Shown: piece by piece, positions 53,302-61,652 of the stretch
Numbering within the stretch: the first letter of the stretch is position 1
Layout of the letters: every line of letters starts with the position of its first letter
From: Endozoicomonas sp. G2_2
GTDB lineage: Bacteria; Pseudomonadota; Gammaproteobacteria; Nevskiales; Salinisphaeraceae
Assembly (NCBI RefSeq): GCF_017744135.1
Contig: NZ_JAGHQU010000004.1
Span: 186,001-250,000 of the forward strand
Reading direction: 5' to 3'
Length of the DNA: 64,000 nucleotides
Notes under the pieces: generated by a model
Told to the model about the DNA's origin: nothing
The model's input: only the letters and a program-made list of their open reading frames with translations
Database searches by the model: none
Translations under genes and position numbers: made by a program

Positions 53302-53568
53302 ATGGGTTGGCTCGACGTATTTCGTAACAACGAGAAGAAGACCTCGGCCCAGATGGCCAAGGAACGGCTTCAGGTCGTGGTGGCCCACCGTCGTACCGGG
53401 GGTGGCGATCATCCGGCGTACTTCCCGCAGCTGCAACAGGATCTGCTGGCCGTGCTGCGCAAGTATGTGCAGGTCGGCGACGATGCCGTGCAGATGGAGA
53501 TCGAGCGCGAGGGCGATCTCGAGGTGCTGGAACTCAATATCACGCTGCCTGAAGACGCCCGTCACTAA
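53302..53568 (+). CDS. minE: Cell division topological specificity factor MinE
   Basis: The 88-residue protein equals E. coli MinE in length. The membrane/MinD-binding segment is ARMAK-like (SAQMAKERLQVVVAHRR) and the dimerisation part contains FPQLQQDLLAVLRKYV and LELNITLPE. It stimulates MinD ATPase activity. GGGGAGG precedes the ATG. Confidence 0.95.
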   Translation: MGWLDVFRNNEKKTSAQMAKERLQVVVAHRRTGGGDHPAYFPQLQQDLLAVLRKYVQVGDDAVQMEIEREGDLEVLELNITLPEDARH

Positions 53569-53603
53569 AACATAAAAGACAACACGAACCAGGAGGAGCC
53601 GCG

Positions 53604-55232
53604 ATGCCCACGGAAGAGCAGACGTTCGACTACATCATCGTGGGGGGCGGCTCCGCTGGTTGTGTACTGGCCAACCGGCTGAGCGCGGATCCGAACGTGT
53701 CCGTGTGTCTGCTCGAAGCCGGGCCCGGTGACTGGAATCCGCTGATCCATATCCCGATCGGCATCATCGGCCTGATGTGGTCGAAGATGTTCAACTGGGC
53801 GTACTACACCGCGCCGCAGAAGCACATGAACGGGCGTGAGATGTTCTGGCCGCGCGGCAAGACGCTGGGCGGCTCCAGCTCGATCAATGCCCAGTGCTAC
53901 ACCCGTGGCAACGCCTGGGATTACGATCACTGGGCCGAGCTCGGCAACCGCGGCTGGGGGTTTCGCGACATGCTGGGCTATTTCCGCAAGTCGGAAAAGC
54001 ACGAGGGCGGCGAGAGCGAGTACCACGGCGCCAGTGGCGGCTATTGCGTCAGTGCGCTGCGCCACGTTAACCCGCTCAGCCATGCCTTTGTCGATGCCGC
54101 CGTCGGCTGCGGCTATCCGCGCAACGATGACTTCGGCGGCGCCACCGAGGAAGGTTTCGGTCTCTACAGTGTCGCCCAAGACAACGGCCGTCGCTGCAGC
54201 AACGCCGACGCTTTCCTGCACCCGGTACGCCACCGCGACAACCTGACGGTCATTACCCGTGCGCGCGCCAAGAAAATCCTCGTCGAAGGCAAGCGCGCGA
54301 CCGGCGTGACCTACAAAAAAGGGTGGTTCGGCGGCGATCGCACACTGACCGCACGGCGCGAGGTGCTGCTGTCTGGCGGAGCGATCAATTCGCCGCAGCT
54401 TTTGCTGCTGTCGGGCATTGGCCCGGCCGCAGAGATCGAGCCGCACGGCATTCCGCTGATCCACGAGCTCAAGGGCGTGGGGCGCAATCTCCAGGACCAT
54501 CTCGATGTCAGCGTTATCGAACTGGAAAAAACGAAGATCAGCCTGCGCCTGAGCCCGAAATTCCTGCTCATCGATGCGCCCAAGGCGGCCTACGAGTATT
54601 TCGTGCACGGCCGTGGCCAGCTGGTCAGCAACGTCGCCGAGGCGGGCGGTTTCGCCAAGAGTGACCCCTCGAACGCGCTGGCCGATCTGCAGCTGCATTT
54701 CATTGCGACGATCGAGCAGGATCACGGCCACAACCTCTGGAACACGATCAAGCATCACGGTTACACGCTGCGTGTCTGTGATCTGCGGCCGAAATCCCGC
54801 GGGCATATCGGCCTGAAGAGCGCAGATCCCATGGCCGATGCGTTGATCGATCCCAACTATCTCGACCATCCGGACGACCTCGCCCAGCTGGTGAAAGCCG
54901 TGAAGGTCGGTCGCCAGATCATGCGGGCCGAGCCCCTGGCGCGACATCGTGAGCGGGAGTTCGAGCCGGGGGAGGGCGTCGACGACGATGCAGCCATCGA
55001 AGCCTTCATCCGTGAGCGTGCCGAAACCATCTATCATCCGGTAGGCACCTGCCGTATGGGACACGACGACGAGGCCGTCGTGGACGACCGGCTGCGGGTT
55101 CACGGCATGCAGGGGCTGCGCGTGGTCGATGCATCGATCATGCCCACGCTCGTGGGCGGCAACACCAATGCGCCCACCACCGCGATCGCCGAAAAGGCAG
55201 CGGACATGATTCTGGAAGACGCCGCCGCCTAG
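53604..55232 (+). CDS. GMC-family FAD-dependent alcohol/choline dehydrogenase
   Basis: The 542-residue flavoenzyme has the FAD motif DYIIVGGGSAGCVLANRLS at 9-27, GGSSSINAQCYTRGN (GMC signature 1) near 90, and SGGAINSPQLLLLSGIGP (signature 2). The C-terminal catalytic pair is His in Y-H-P-V-G-T-C-R-M-G and Asn in GGNTNAPTTAIAEKAADMI. The group includes choline dehydrogenase and the alkane-pathway alcohol dehydrogenase AlkJ; given the lipid-related neighbours, the latter kind of substrate is plausible. AGGAGGAG precedes the ATG. It starts 35 nt after minE, possibly sharing transcripts, and ends in a hairpin that overlaps its stop codon. Confidence 0.9.
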   Translation: MPTEEQTFDYIIVGGGSAGCVLANRLSADPNVSVCLLEAGPGDWNPLIHIPIGIIGLMWSKMFNWAYYTAPQKHMNGREMFWPRGKTLGGSSSINAQCYTRGNAWDYDHWAELGNRGWGFRDMLGYFRKSEKHEGGESEYHGASGGYCVSALRHVNPLSHAFVDAAVGCGYPRNDDFGGATEEGFGLYSVAQDNGRRCSNADAFLHPVRHRDNLTVITRARAKKILVEGKRATGVTYKKGWFGGDRTLTARREVLLSGGAINSPQLLLLSGIGPAAEIEPHGIPLIHELKGVGRNLQDHLDVSVIELEKTKISLRLSPKFLLIDAPKAAYEYFVHGRGQLVSNVAEAGGFAKSDPSNALADLQLHFIATIEQDHGHNLWNTIKHHGYTLRVCDLRPKSRGHIGLKSADPMADALIDPNYLDHPDDLAQLVKAVKVGRQIMRAEPLARHREREFEPGEGVDDDAAIEAFIRERAETIYHPVGTCRMGHDDEAVVDDRLRVHGMQGLRVVDASIMPTLVGGNTNAPTTAIAEKAADMILEDAAA

Positions 55233-55242
55233 CGGCGTTTTT
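55219..55242 (+). terminator. Terminator overlapping the GMC oxidoreductase stop codon
   Basis: The 7-bp stem ACGCCGC / GCGGCGT with a 6-nt loop contains the last codons and TAG of the gene, and is followed by five Ts. Confidence 0.8.
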
Positions 55243-55316
55243 CTCGGTCGAAAAAAATCGGCGCGGCGCTTGTCAGGCGCTGGGCGATCGTATAGCTTTG
55301 GCTTCAGGAATTAGCC

Positions 55317-56594
55317 ATGGCTAAACTTGAGCCGCCCATGAAAGAAATGACGCAGGCTGCCATATTCACCGCGCGCCGACGCCTGCCGGCGCTGTTCGGC
55401 CGTGATGGTCTGCGCTGGGGCGTGCCGGTGCTCATCCTGGCCGTCGTATTCAGTGGCAGCGATATCGGGCTCCTCGTGCGCGACACCCTGGCCGAGGCCT
55501 ATCTCCAGGTCAGCGTCTTCGTGGCCGCGACGCTGATCCTGCTCTACGCGCTGGAACAGCGCTTCGCCATCGATCTCGACACCCGGCTGGCCAACGCCGG
55601 GCGCGCCCAGGTGCCGATCGCGGCGTTGCTCGGCATGCTGCCGGGTTGCGGCGGCGCTATCGTGGTGGTGACCCAGTTCGTCAACGGGCGTATTGGTTTT
55701 GGCGCGCTGGTGGCCGTGCTGGTCGCGACCATGGGCGATGCGGCGTTTCTGCTGATCGCGGCGGCGCCGCAAACGGCGGGCGTGGTGCTGGGTATCAGTC
55801 TTGTGGCCGCAATCGTTTGTGGCTGGGTGGTCGACGCCGTACATGGTCCTGGCTTCATGCGTCACGAGGCCGCGCCGTCGGGCCAGCCCGCAACGCGTGG
55901 GCCGGATGCGCTCGCTTCGGGACGAGAGGCGCCGGCCTGGCTGGATCGCGGCTGGATGCTGGTGTGGGCGATGGGCGTGCCCTTCGCGCTGGCGATTGCC
56001 TTCCAGCAGGAACCGAACGACTGGTTTGGTACGTGGGCCGGCTACGAGCCGGTGACCTGGCTGGGCTTTGGCGGCGCCATGCTGGCCATGGGCATGTGGG
56101 CCGCGCGGATCGGCGGCAACGGCCCGGGCGATATCCACGATTCGGCGTTCAAGGTCTCGGCGCTGACCAACCCAGGCCACGATACGCGCGACGACAAGCC
56201 CGCCGGTGGTCTCATGGCCTGGGGGCGACGCGCGCGCACCGACACCAATTTCGTGACCGTGTGGGTGATCGCGGCTTTTCTGGTATTCGAGCTTGGTGTC
56301 GCGCTGACGGGCGCTGAGCCGGAAAGCTGGTTCAATATTGCGGGCCCCTTGATGCCGCTCGCCGGCGTCCTGGTTGGATTCATTCCGGGCTGCGGGCCGC
56401 AGATCCTGTTGACCACGCTCTATCTGAGCGGTGCAGTGCCGATGTCGGCGCTGCTTGCCAACGCCATCAGCAACGACGGCGACGCGCTGTTCCCGGCGAT
56501 CGCACTGACGCCGAAGGCCGCCATCCTCGCGACCGCTTACTCGGCCGTTCCGGCGTTGCTGGTCGGCTACACCGCCTTCGCGCTCGGCTACTAG
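55317..56594 (+). CDS. Putative manganese transporter (ArsP_2-like permease)
   Basis: The 425-residue polytopic protein has about ten hydrophobic helices. Two related motifs, ALLGMLPGCGGAIVVVTQF near 105-120 and VLVGFIPGCGPQILLTTLYL near 355-375, suggest an internal duplication with paired Cys-Gly-containing half helices. ATMGDAAFLLIAAAP and ISNDGDALFPAIAL contain conserved Asp residues facing the membrane. This matches what I know as the putative manganese transporter family. The transported ion is not proven by sequence. AGGA lies 8 nt upstream of the ATG. No manganese riboswitch is visible in the short leader. Confidence 0.8.
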   Translation: MAKLEPPMKEMTQAAIFTARRRLPALFGRDGLRWGVPVLILAVVFSGSDIGLLVRDTLAEAYLQVSVFVAATLILLYALEQRFAIDLDTRLANAGRAQVPIAALLGMLPGCGGAIVVVTQFVNGRIGFGALVAVLVATMGDAAFLLIAAAPQTAGVVLGISLVAAIVCGWVVDAVHGPGFMRHEAAPSGQPATRGPDALASGREAPAWLDRGWMLVWAMGVPFALAIAFQQEPNDWFGTWAGYEPVTWLGFGGAMLAMGMWAARIGGNGPGDIHDSAFKVSALTNPGHDTRDDKPAGGLMAWGRRARTDTNFVTVWVIAAFLVFELGVALTGAEPESWFNIAGPLMPLAGVLVGFIPGCGPQILLTTLYLSGAVPMSALLANAISNDGDALFPAIALTPKAAILATAYSAVPALLVGYTAFALGY

Positions 56595-56600
56595 CCCCCC

Positions 56601-56636
56601 AAAAAAAGCCGCCGGCCCGTGCGGACCGGCGGCTTT
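56601..56636. terminator. Bidirectional terminator between the manganese transporter and fadD1
   Basis: AAAGCCGCCGG and CCGGCGGCTTT form an 11-bp stem. Seven As on the plus side give a T run for the leftward ligase gene; the rightward side has a short T run. Confidence 0.85.
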
Positions 56637-56654
56637 GTCGCCACGAAGGCGGCT

Positions 56655-58316
56655 TTACTTGCCGCGCAGATCCTTGCGCAGAATCTTGCCGACGTTGGAT
56701 TTCGGCAGTTCATCGATGAAGGCCACCTGCTTGGGCACCTTGTAGCCGGTCAACTGCTCGCGGCAGAAGTCGATGAGCTCCTTGTCGGTCAGGCTGTCGT
56801 CCTTCTTGACCACGAAGATCTTCACGGCCTCGCCGGATTTTTCGTCGTCGACGCCGATACAGGCCGCTTCGAGCACCTTCGGGTGCTGGGCAACAACGTC
56901 CTCGATCTCGTTCGGGTACACGTTGAAGCCGGACACCAGGATCATGTCCTTCTTGCGGTCGACGATGTAGCAGAAGCCCTTGTCGTCCATTTTCGCGACG
57001 TCGCCGGTGCGCAGGAAGCCGTCCGGGAAGAAGGTCTTTTCGTTCTCTTCGGGCTTGTTCCAGTAACCATGCATGACCTGCGGCCCACGGATGCACAGCT
57101 CGCCGGGTTCGCCGAGGGGCAGGTCATTGCCCTCGTCGTCGCGGATGACGACTTCCGTGGAGGGAATCGGCAGGCCGATCGAACCGTTGTAATCCTCGAG
57201 ATCCAGCGGATTGATGCAGGCCGCGGGCGATGTCTCGGTCAGACCGTAGGCCTCGATCAACGGGATGCCGGTGATCTTCTTCCACTTCTCGGCCACCGCC
57301 TTCTGCACGGCGGCCCCGCCGCCGAGGGTGAGCTTGAGACGCGAAAAGTCGAGCTTGGCGAAGTGTTCGTCGTTGACCAGCGCGTTGAACAGCGTGTTCA
57401 CGCCGGTGAAGGCGGTCGGCTGGTGCTTTTCGAATTCCTTGGCCAGCGCCGGGATGTCACGCGGGTTGGTGATCAGCACGTTCTTGCCGCCTTGCTGCAA
57501 GAACACCAGGCAGTTCGCGGTCAACGCGAACACGTGATAGAGCGGCAGCGGCGTGATGATCAGCTCCTTACCACGCTCGGTCCACGGGTCCAGCCATGTG
57601 CTGGCCTGGGCGATATTGGCCACCATGTTCCGGTGCAGCAGGGTCGCGCCCTTGGCGAGGCCCGTGGTGCCGCCGGTGTACTGCAGGAAGGCGATGTCGT
57701 CGGGCTTGACGTCCGCCGGCTTGAACGTCTGGCTCGCGCCTTTCTTGAGCGCATCGTTGAACGTCGTGGCGCCGGGCAGGTTGAAGCTTGGCACCATCCG
57801 CTTGACGCGCTTGACCACGAAGTTGACCAGCGTGCGCTTGACCGTGGGCAGGCAATCGCCAATCTGCGTGGTGATGATCGCCTCGAGGGCGACCTTGTCC
57901 GCCACCTGCTCGAGGGTGGCGGCGAAGTTCTCGACGATCACGATCGCGCGGGCGCCGGCGTCGGTGAGCTGGTGCTCGAGTTCGCGAGCGGTATAGAGCG
58001 GGTTGACGTTCACCGCGACCATGCCGGCCCGCAGAATGCCGAACAGCGCAATGGGGTATTGCAGCAGGTTGGGCATCATGATCGCGACACGATCGCCCTT
58101 GGCGAAGCCGAGATCGTTCTGGAGATAGGCGGCGAAATCGCGGCTGCGCCGTTCCAGTTCGGCGTAGGTGATGTCGCAGTCCATGTTGCTGAACGCGACC
58201 TGGTCGCTGAAGTTCCGGCAACCGTCCTCGATGATGTCGACGAGCGTCTCGCTCGCGTTTGCATCGATTTCGGCGGCGACGCCCTTGGGGTAACGGTCTA
58301 GCCAGATTTTATCCAC
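56655..58316 (-). CDS. fadD: Long-chain-fatty-acid-CoA ligase FadD, copy 1
   Basis: This 553-residue adenylate-forming enzyme activates fatty acids to acyl-CoA via acyl-AMP. It has the P-loop [14 protein letters not shown] near 205-218 and YGLTETSPA. The FACS signature runs [17 protein letters not shown] and [18 protein letters not shown]. The C-terminal Lys lies in [12 protein letters not shown]. The start codon is GTG ([13 protein letters not shown]), with GAGGAG 6 nt upstream. A paralogue of similar length lies just upstream (58449-60104), as in the fadD1-fadD2 pair of pseudomonads. Specificity for chain length cannot be assigned from sequence. Confidence 0.94.
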   Translation of the reverse strand: MDKIWLDRYPKGVAAEIDANASETLVDIIEDGCRNFSDQVAFSNMDCDITYAELERRSRDFAAYLQNDLGFAKGDRVAIMMPNLLQYPIALFGILRAGMVAVNVNPLYTARELEHQLTDAGARAIVIVENFAATLEQVADKVALEAIITTQIGDCLPTVKRTLVNFVVKRVKRMVPSFNLPGATTFNDALKKGASQTFKPADVKPDDIAFLQYTGGTTGLAKGATLLHRNMVANIAQASTWLDPWTERGKELIITPLPLYHVFALTANCLVFLQQGGKNVLITNPRDIPALAKEFEKHQPTAFTGVNTLFNALVNDEHFAKLDFSRLKLTLGGGAAVQKAVAEKWKKITGIPLIEAYGLTETSPAACINPLDLEDYNGSIGLPIPSTEVVIRDDEGNDLPLGEPGELCIRGPQVMHGYWNKPEENEKTFFPDGFLRTGDVAKMDDKGFCYIVDRKKDMILVSGFNVYPNEIEDVVAQHPKVLEAACIGVDDEKSGEAVKIFVVKKDDSLTDKELIDFCREQLTGYKVPKQVAFIDELPKSNVGKILRKDLRGK

Positions 58317-58393
58317 GAATTCTCCTCATGATCGGCAAGATTGGTCCGCACGACTTGGGTGCGAACGCTTGGGAAAAGTATATCAGCCACACA

Positions 58394-58422
58394 CGCGATC
58401 CCGCCGCAGCAGCGGGATCGCG
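58394..58422. other. Hairpin between the tandem fadD genes
   Basis: An 11-bp perfect stem (CGCGATCCCGC / GCGGGATCGCG) with a 7-nt loop follows the upstream fadD stop by 26 nt. There is no T run, so partial termination or mRNA processing is more likely than a full terminator. Confidence 0.55.
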
Positions 58423-58448
58423 GCCTGTTCGCTGCCAATGGCAGCCGG

Positions 58449-60104
58449 TTAACGCAGTTCCTTGCGAAGAATCTTGCCGACATTGGATTTCGGCACTTCG
58501 TCGATGAACTCGTAGTGTTTGGGCACCTTGTAGCCGGTGAGATTTTCACGACAGTAGTCGCGCACCGTATCGGCGGTGAGACCGGGGTTTTTCTTCACCA
58601 CGAACAGCTTCACCGCTTCGCCCGATTTCTCGTCCGGTACGCCCACGGCGGCGGCCTCAAGAATGTCGGGATGGCCGGCGACGACGTCCTCGATCTCGTT
58701 CGGATACACGTTGAAGCCGGACACAAGGATCATGTCCTTCTTGCGGTCGACGATATAGAACAGCCCGTTCTCGTCCTGGCGCGCGACGTCGCCGGTGCGA
58801 AAGAAGCCGTCGTCGGTGAAGGCTTCCGCGTTGACATCGGGCTTGTTCCAGTAGCCCTGCATGACTTGCGGGCCGCGCACGCACAGCTCGCCCGGCTCGC
58901 CAAGGGCCAGCGAATTGCCGTCGTCGTCGCGGATATCGACATCCGTGGAAGGCATGGGCATGCCGATCGAGTGGTTGAAACTCTTGATACTGAGCGCGTT
59001 GCAGGTGGCCACCGGCGAGGTTTCGGACAGACCGTACCCTTCGATGATCGGCTTGCCGGTCGTCTGCGCCCAGCGCTCGGCGACCGGCTGCTGGGTGGCC
59101 ATGCCACCCGACATCGAGAACTTCAGCGTGGAAAAATCCAGGTCGGCGAAACCGTCGGTGTTCATCAGCCCGTTATAGAGCGTGTTCACGCCGGTGATCG
59201 CCGAGAAGGGGTACTGGCTGAGCGTCTTCACGAACGCCGGCATGTCCCGCGGGTTGGTGATCATCACGTTGTGGCCGCCGACCGAGAAATAGACCAGCGT
59301 GTTCACCGTGAGCGCGAAGATGTGATACATCGGCAGCGCCGTGATGATCAGCTCGCCCTCGGCACTCATTTCGGGCTTGAACCATTCCTGGCACTGGAGC
59401 ACGTTGGCGACCACGTTGCCGTGGCTGAGCATCGCGCCCTTGGCCGGGCCCGTGGTGCCCCCGGTGTACTGCAGGAAGGCGAGATCGTCCCGGTTGATGT
59501 CCACCGGCTCGAACTGCTGGCGCCGGCCGCTGGCCAAGGCGGTGTTGAAATCGGTCGCGCCCGGCAGATTCCAGCTCGGCACCATCTTCTTGACGCGCTT
59601 GACCACGAAATTGGTCAGTAACCGCTTGATCGGCGACAGCATGTCGCCCAGCTGGGTGGTGATGACCGTCTCGACCGGGACGTTGTCGTAGATCTTTTCC
59701 AGAGTGGCCGCGAAGTTTTCCATCACGACCAGCGTCTTGACCTCGGCATCCGACAGCTGGTGTTCGAGTTCGCGCGCGGTGTAGAGCGGGTTGACGTTGA
59801 CCACGATCAGCCCGGCGCGCAGGGCGCCGAACAGGGCGGTCGCGTACTGCAGGCAGTTGGGCATCATGATCGCGATGCGCTCGCCCTTGCGCATGCCCAG
59901 CGTCTGCTGCAGGTAGGCCGCGAACGCCTCCGACTCGGCCGCAATCTCGGCGTAAGTCAGCGTGGTGCCCATGTTCGAGAACGCATTGCGATCGGCGTAC
60001 TCGCGACAGCTTTTGTCGATAATTTCCGCCACCGACGCGAAAGCCTCGGTATCGATAGTGTTCCGAACCCCAATCGGATAGTTTTCGAACCAGTTCTTTT
60101 CCAT
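58449..60104 (-). CDS. fadD: Long-chain-fatty-acid-CoA ligase FadD, copy 2
   Basis: This 551-residue paralogue of the neighbouring ligase starts MEKNWFENYPIGV. It has the P-loop [59 protein letters not shown] and the catalytic Lys in [21 protein letters not shown] precedes the ATG at 60102-60104. The two copies share most motif blocks but differ in the N-terminal 60 residues and near the acyl pocket, suggesting different chain-length preferences. It is 132 nt upstream of copy 1 on the same strand. Confidence 0.94.
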   Translation of the reverse strand: MEKNWFENYPIGVRNTIDTEAFASVAEIIDKSCREYADRNAFSNMGTTLTYAEIAAESEAFAAYLQQTLGMRKGERIAIMMPNCLQYATALFGALRAGLIVVNVNPLYTARELEHQLSDAEVKTLVVMENFAATLEKIYDNVPVETVITTQLGDMLSPIKRLLTNFVVKRVKKMVPSWNLPGATDFNTALASGRRQQFEPVDINRDDLAFLQYTGGTTGPAKGAMLSHGNVVANVLQCQEWFKPEMSAEGELIITALPMYHIFALTVNTLVYFSVGGHNVMITNPRDMPAFVKTLSQYPFSAITGVNTLYNGLMNTDGFADLDFSTLKFSMSGGMATQQPVAERWAQTTGKPIIEGYGLSETSPVATCNALSIKSFNHSIGMPMPSTDVDIRDDDGNSLALGEPGELCVRGPQVMQGYWNKPDVNAEAFTDDGFFRTGDVARQDENGLFYIVDRKKDMILVSGFNVYPNEIEDVVAGHPDILEAAAVGVPDEKSGEAVKLFVVKKNPGLTADTVRDYCRENLTGYKVPKHYEFIDEVPKSNVGKILRKELR

Positions 60105-60148
60105 GTGCCCTCCCTTCGGCATCTGGTTCAGCCGGATACGGATCCCCG

Positions 60149-61519
60149 TCAGCGCACCGGCTGTGCCCCCTTGGCTGCATCGTCAATCTCGCCGTCGCGC
60201 ATGGTCTCGATCACCAGTTCCCTGAGCGACAGCGTCCCGAATGTCTGGGCCCGCGCCTGCGCATTGCGCTCGACCCACCGACCCACTTCGCGGTGGAGCC
60301 GGTCATCGCGCGGGCCTGGCGCCGCGGCGGCGTCGCCGCTGCGTACCGCTTCGATGATGTCCCTGACCTTCAGGCATTCAATGTCCTGGCGCGGCAGCAA
60401 CGTCACGCTCGTGTCCCCACTTTCTATCAGCATGTTCTTCGCGACAAGCTGGTCGACAATCGCGTAGACATGGTCCGGTGCCGTGCGCAGGTAGCGCGAC
60501 AGCCGCGCCACCTGCCACGGCGGATTGCCCTGCATGAAGTTATAGCCGATCAGGCCCATCATCAGAAGCGCGATCTGCTCGCGATCGGCCGCACCGAGGC
60601 GTGGCGGGTAGGGTTTGCGGGTCAGCTGTTCGGTGTGTTGAAGCAGAAACGACACGCGACAGCCGGTGAGCATGATCAGCCACGAGACATACAGCCAGAC
60701 CAGCAGCAGGATGATGATGGCGAAACTCGAGTAGATGGCGTTGTAGTTGCTCGAATTGGCCGCGAACACGGCGAACCCGAGGCTGGCGGTCTGCCAGAGC
60801 ACGCCGGCGAACACCCCGCCGCCGATTGCGGGCAGCAGGTTCACGCGCGTGTTCGGCATGAACGCGAACAGGAACGTGAAGCCGATGCTGTAGAGGAAAT
60901 AGGGCACGAGCCGCCCGGCCACGTACAACGACGTACCGAACGGCTCGATGGTGCTCAGATACGACACCACCGTGTTGCTCGACAGCGAGGCGGTCATGCT
61001 GCTGGCTGCGAGCACGACGATCGGCCCCACGATGAGCACACTCAGATATTCAGTGAAACGACGTCCGAGCGAACGCGGCTTGCGGACCTGCCAGATGTAG
61101 TTGCAGCCGTTCTCCACCTTCTGGATCAGCGAAATCACGGAATACATCAGCAGTACAACGCCGATGGCCCCAAGCACGCCGACCTGCACGTTCTCGACGA
61201 AGCCGACCACCTTGTCGATGATGTCGTCGGCCTGCGGCCCGAGCGGCGCGAGAAACCGATGCAGCACCGGGCGCAGCGCGTTGTCGACGCCGAACGCCTT
61301 GAGCATGGAAAAGGCAAGAGCGAGCAGCGGCACCAGCGACAGCAGGGTGGTGTAAACCAGCCCCATAGCCCGCATGGTAATCTCGCCGTTCTGGATATCG
61401 CGCAGCAGGACCTGGCCAAGACGCACGGCCGTCACGCCCCAGCGCCTGGGCGCCTTCATGTTCTCGAGCTCGGGCTCCCAGATGGCGGCGTTGAAACGGG
61501 TGCTTATCCCACTGAGCAT
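60149..61519 (-). CDS. YihY/UPF0761-family inner-membrane protein with C-terminal cytoplasmic domain
   Basis: The 456-residue protein has an N-terminal YihY/BrkB membrane domain of about six helices (LVYTTLLSLVPLLALAFSMLKAF, GAIGVVLLMYSVISLIQKVE, NAIYSSFAIIILLLVWLYVSW), residues 40-290. The C-terminal 165 residues look cytoplasmic. A segment with REQIALLMMGLIGYNF and YLRTAPDHVYAIVDQLVAKNMLIESG is reminiscent of winged-helix proteins, and RDDRLHREVGRW follows. E. coli YihY is about 290 residues and lacks this tail. The protein is not RNase BN, as older annotations suggested; its function is unknown. It lies 44 nt downstream of the fadD copy 2 start and is oriented leftward. Confidence 0.84.
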   Translation of the reverse strand: MLSGISTRFNAAIWEPELENMKAPRRWGVTAVRLGQVLLRDIQNGEITMRAMGLVYTTLLSLVPLLALAFSMLKAFGVDNALRPVLHRFLAPLGPQADDIIDKVVGFVENVQVGVLGAIGVVLLMYSVISLIQKVENGCNYIWQVRKPRSLGRRFTEYLSVLIVGPIVVLAASSMTASLSSNTVVSYLSTIEPFGTSLYVAGRLVPYFLYSIGFTFLFAFMPNTRVNLLPAIGGGVFAGVLWQTASLGFAVFAANSSNYNAIYSSFAIIILLLVWLYVSWLIMLTGCRVSFLLQHTEQLTRKPYPPRLGAADREQIALLMMGLIGYNFMQGNPPWQVARLSRYLRTAPDHVYAIVDQLVAKNMLIESGDTSVTLLPRQDIECLKVRDIIEAVRSGDAAAAPGPRDDRLHREVGRWVERNAQARAQTFGTLSLRELVIETMRDGEIDDAAKGAQPVR

Positions 61520-61568
61520 GCGTCGAGTTGCCCTTGAAGTCGGTCAAGCGGCATTGTAACCATGTCTG

Positions 61569-61586
61569 CCATACCATTTCGTATGG
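61569..61586. promoter_or_regulatory. Inverted repeat CCATAC-N6-GTATGG in the YihY/phaC divergent region
   Basis: The arms are perfect 6-bp inverted repeats and overlap a second dyad, ACCAT/ATGGT. It lies midway in the 133-nt gap between divergent genes, an operator-like position. No regulator gene is adjacent. Confidence 0.35.
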
Positions 61587-61652
61587 TCCACGCCCGGATT
61601 TCGCTTCGCCGTCGCCGAGACCGCCCGGCGGCCACTGGATACCCGACCCGCC

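Noticed and set aside
55233-55316. Manganese (yybP-ykoY) riboswitch before the putative manganese transporter
   Set aside because: The leader is too short and lacks the conserved loops.
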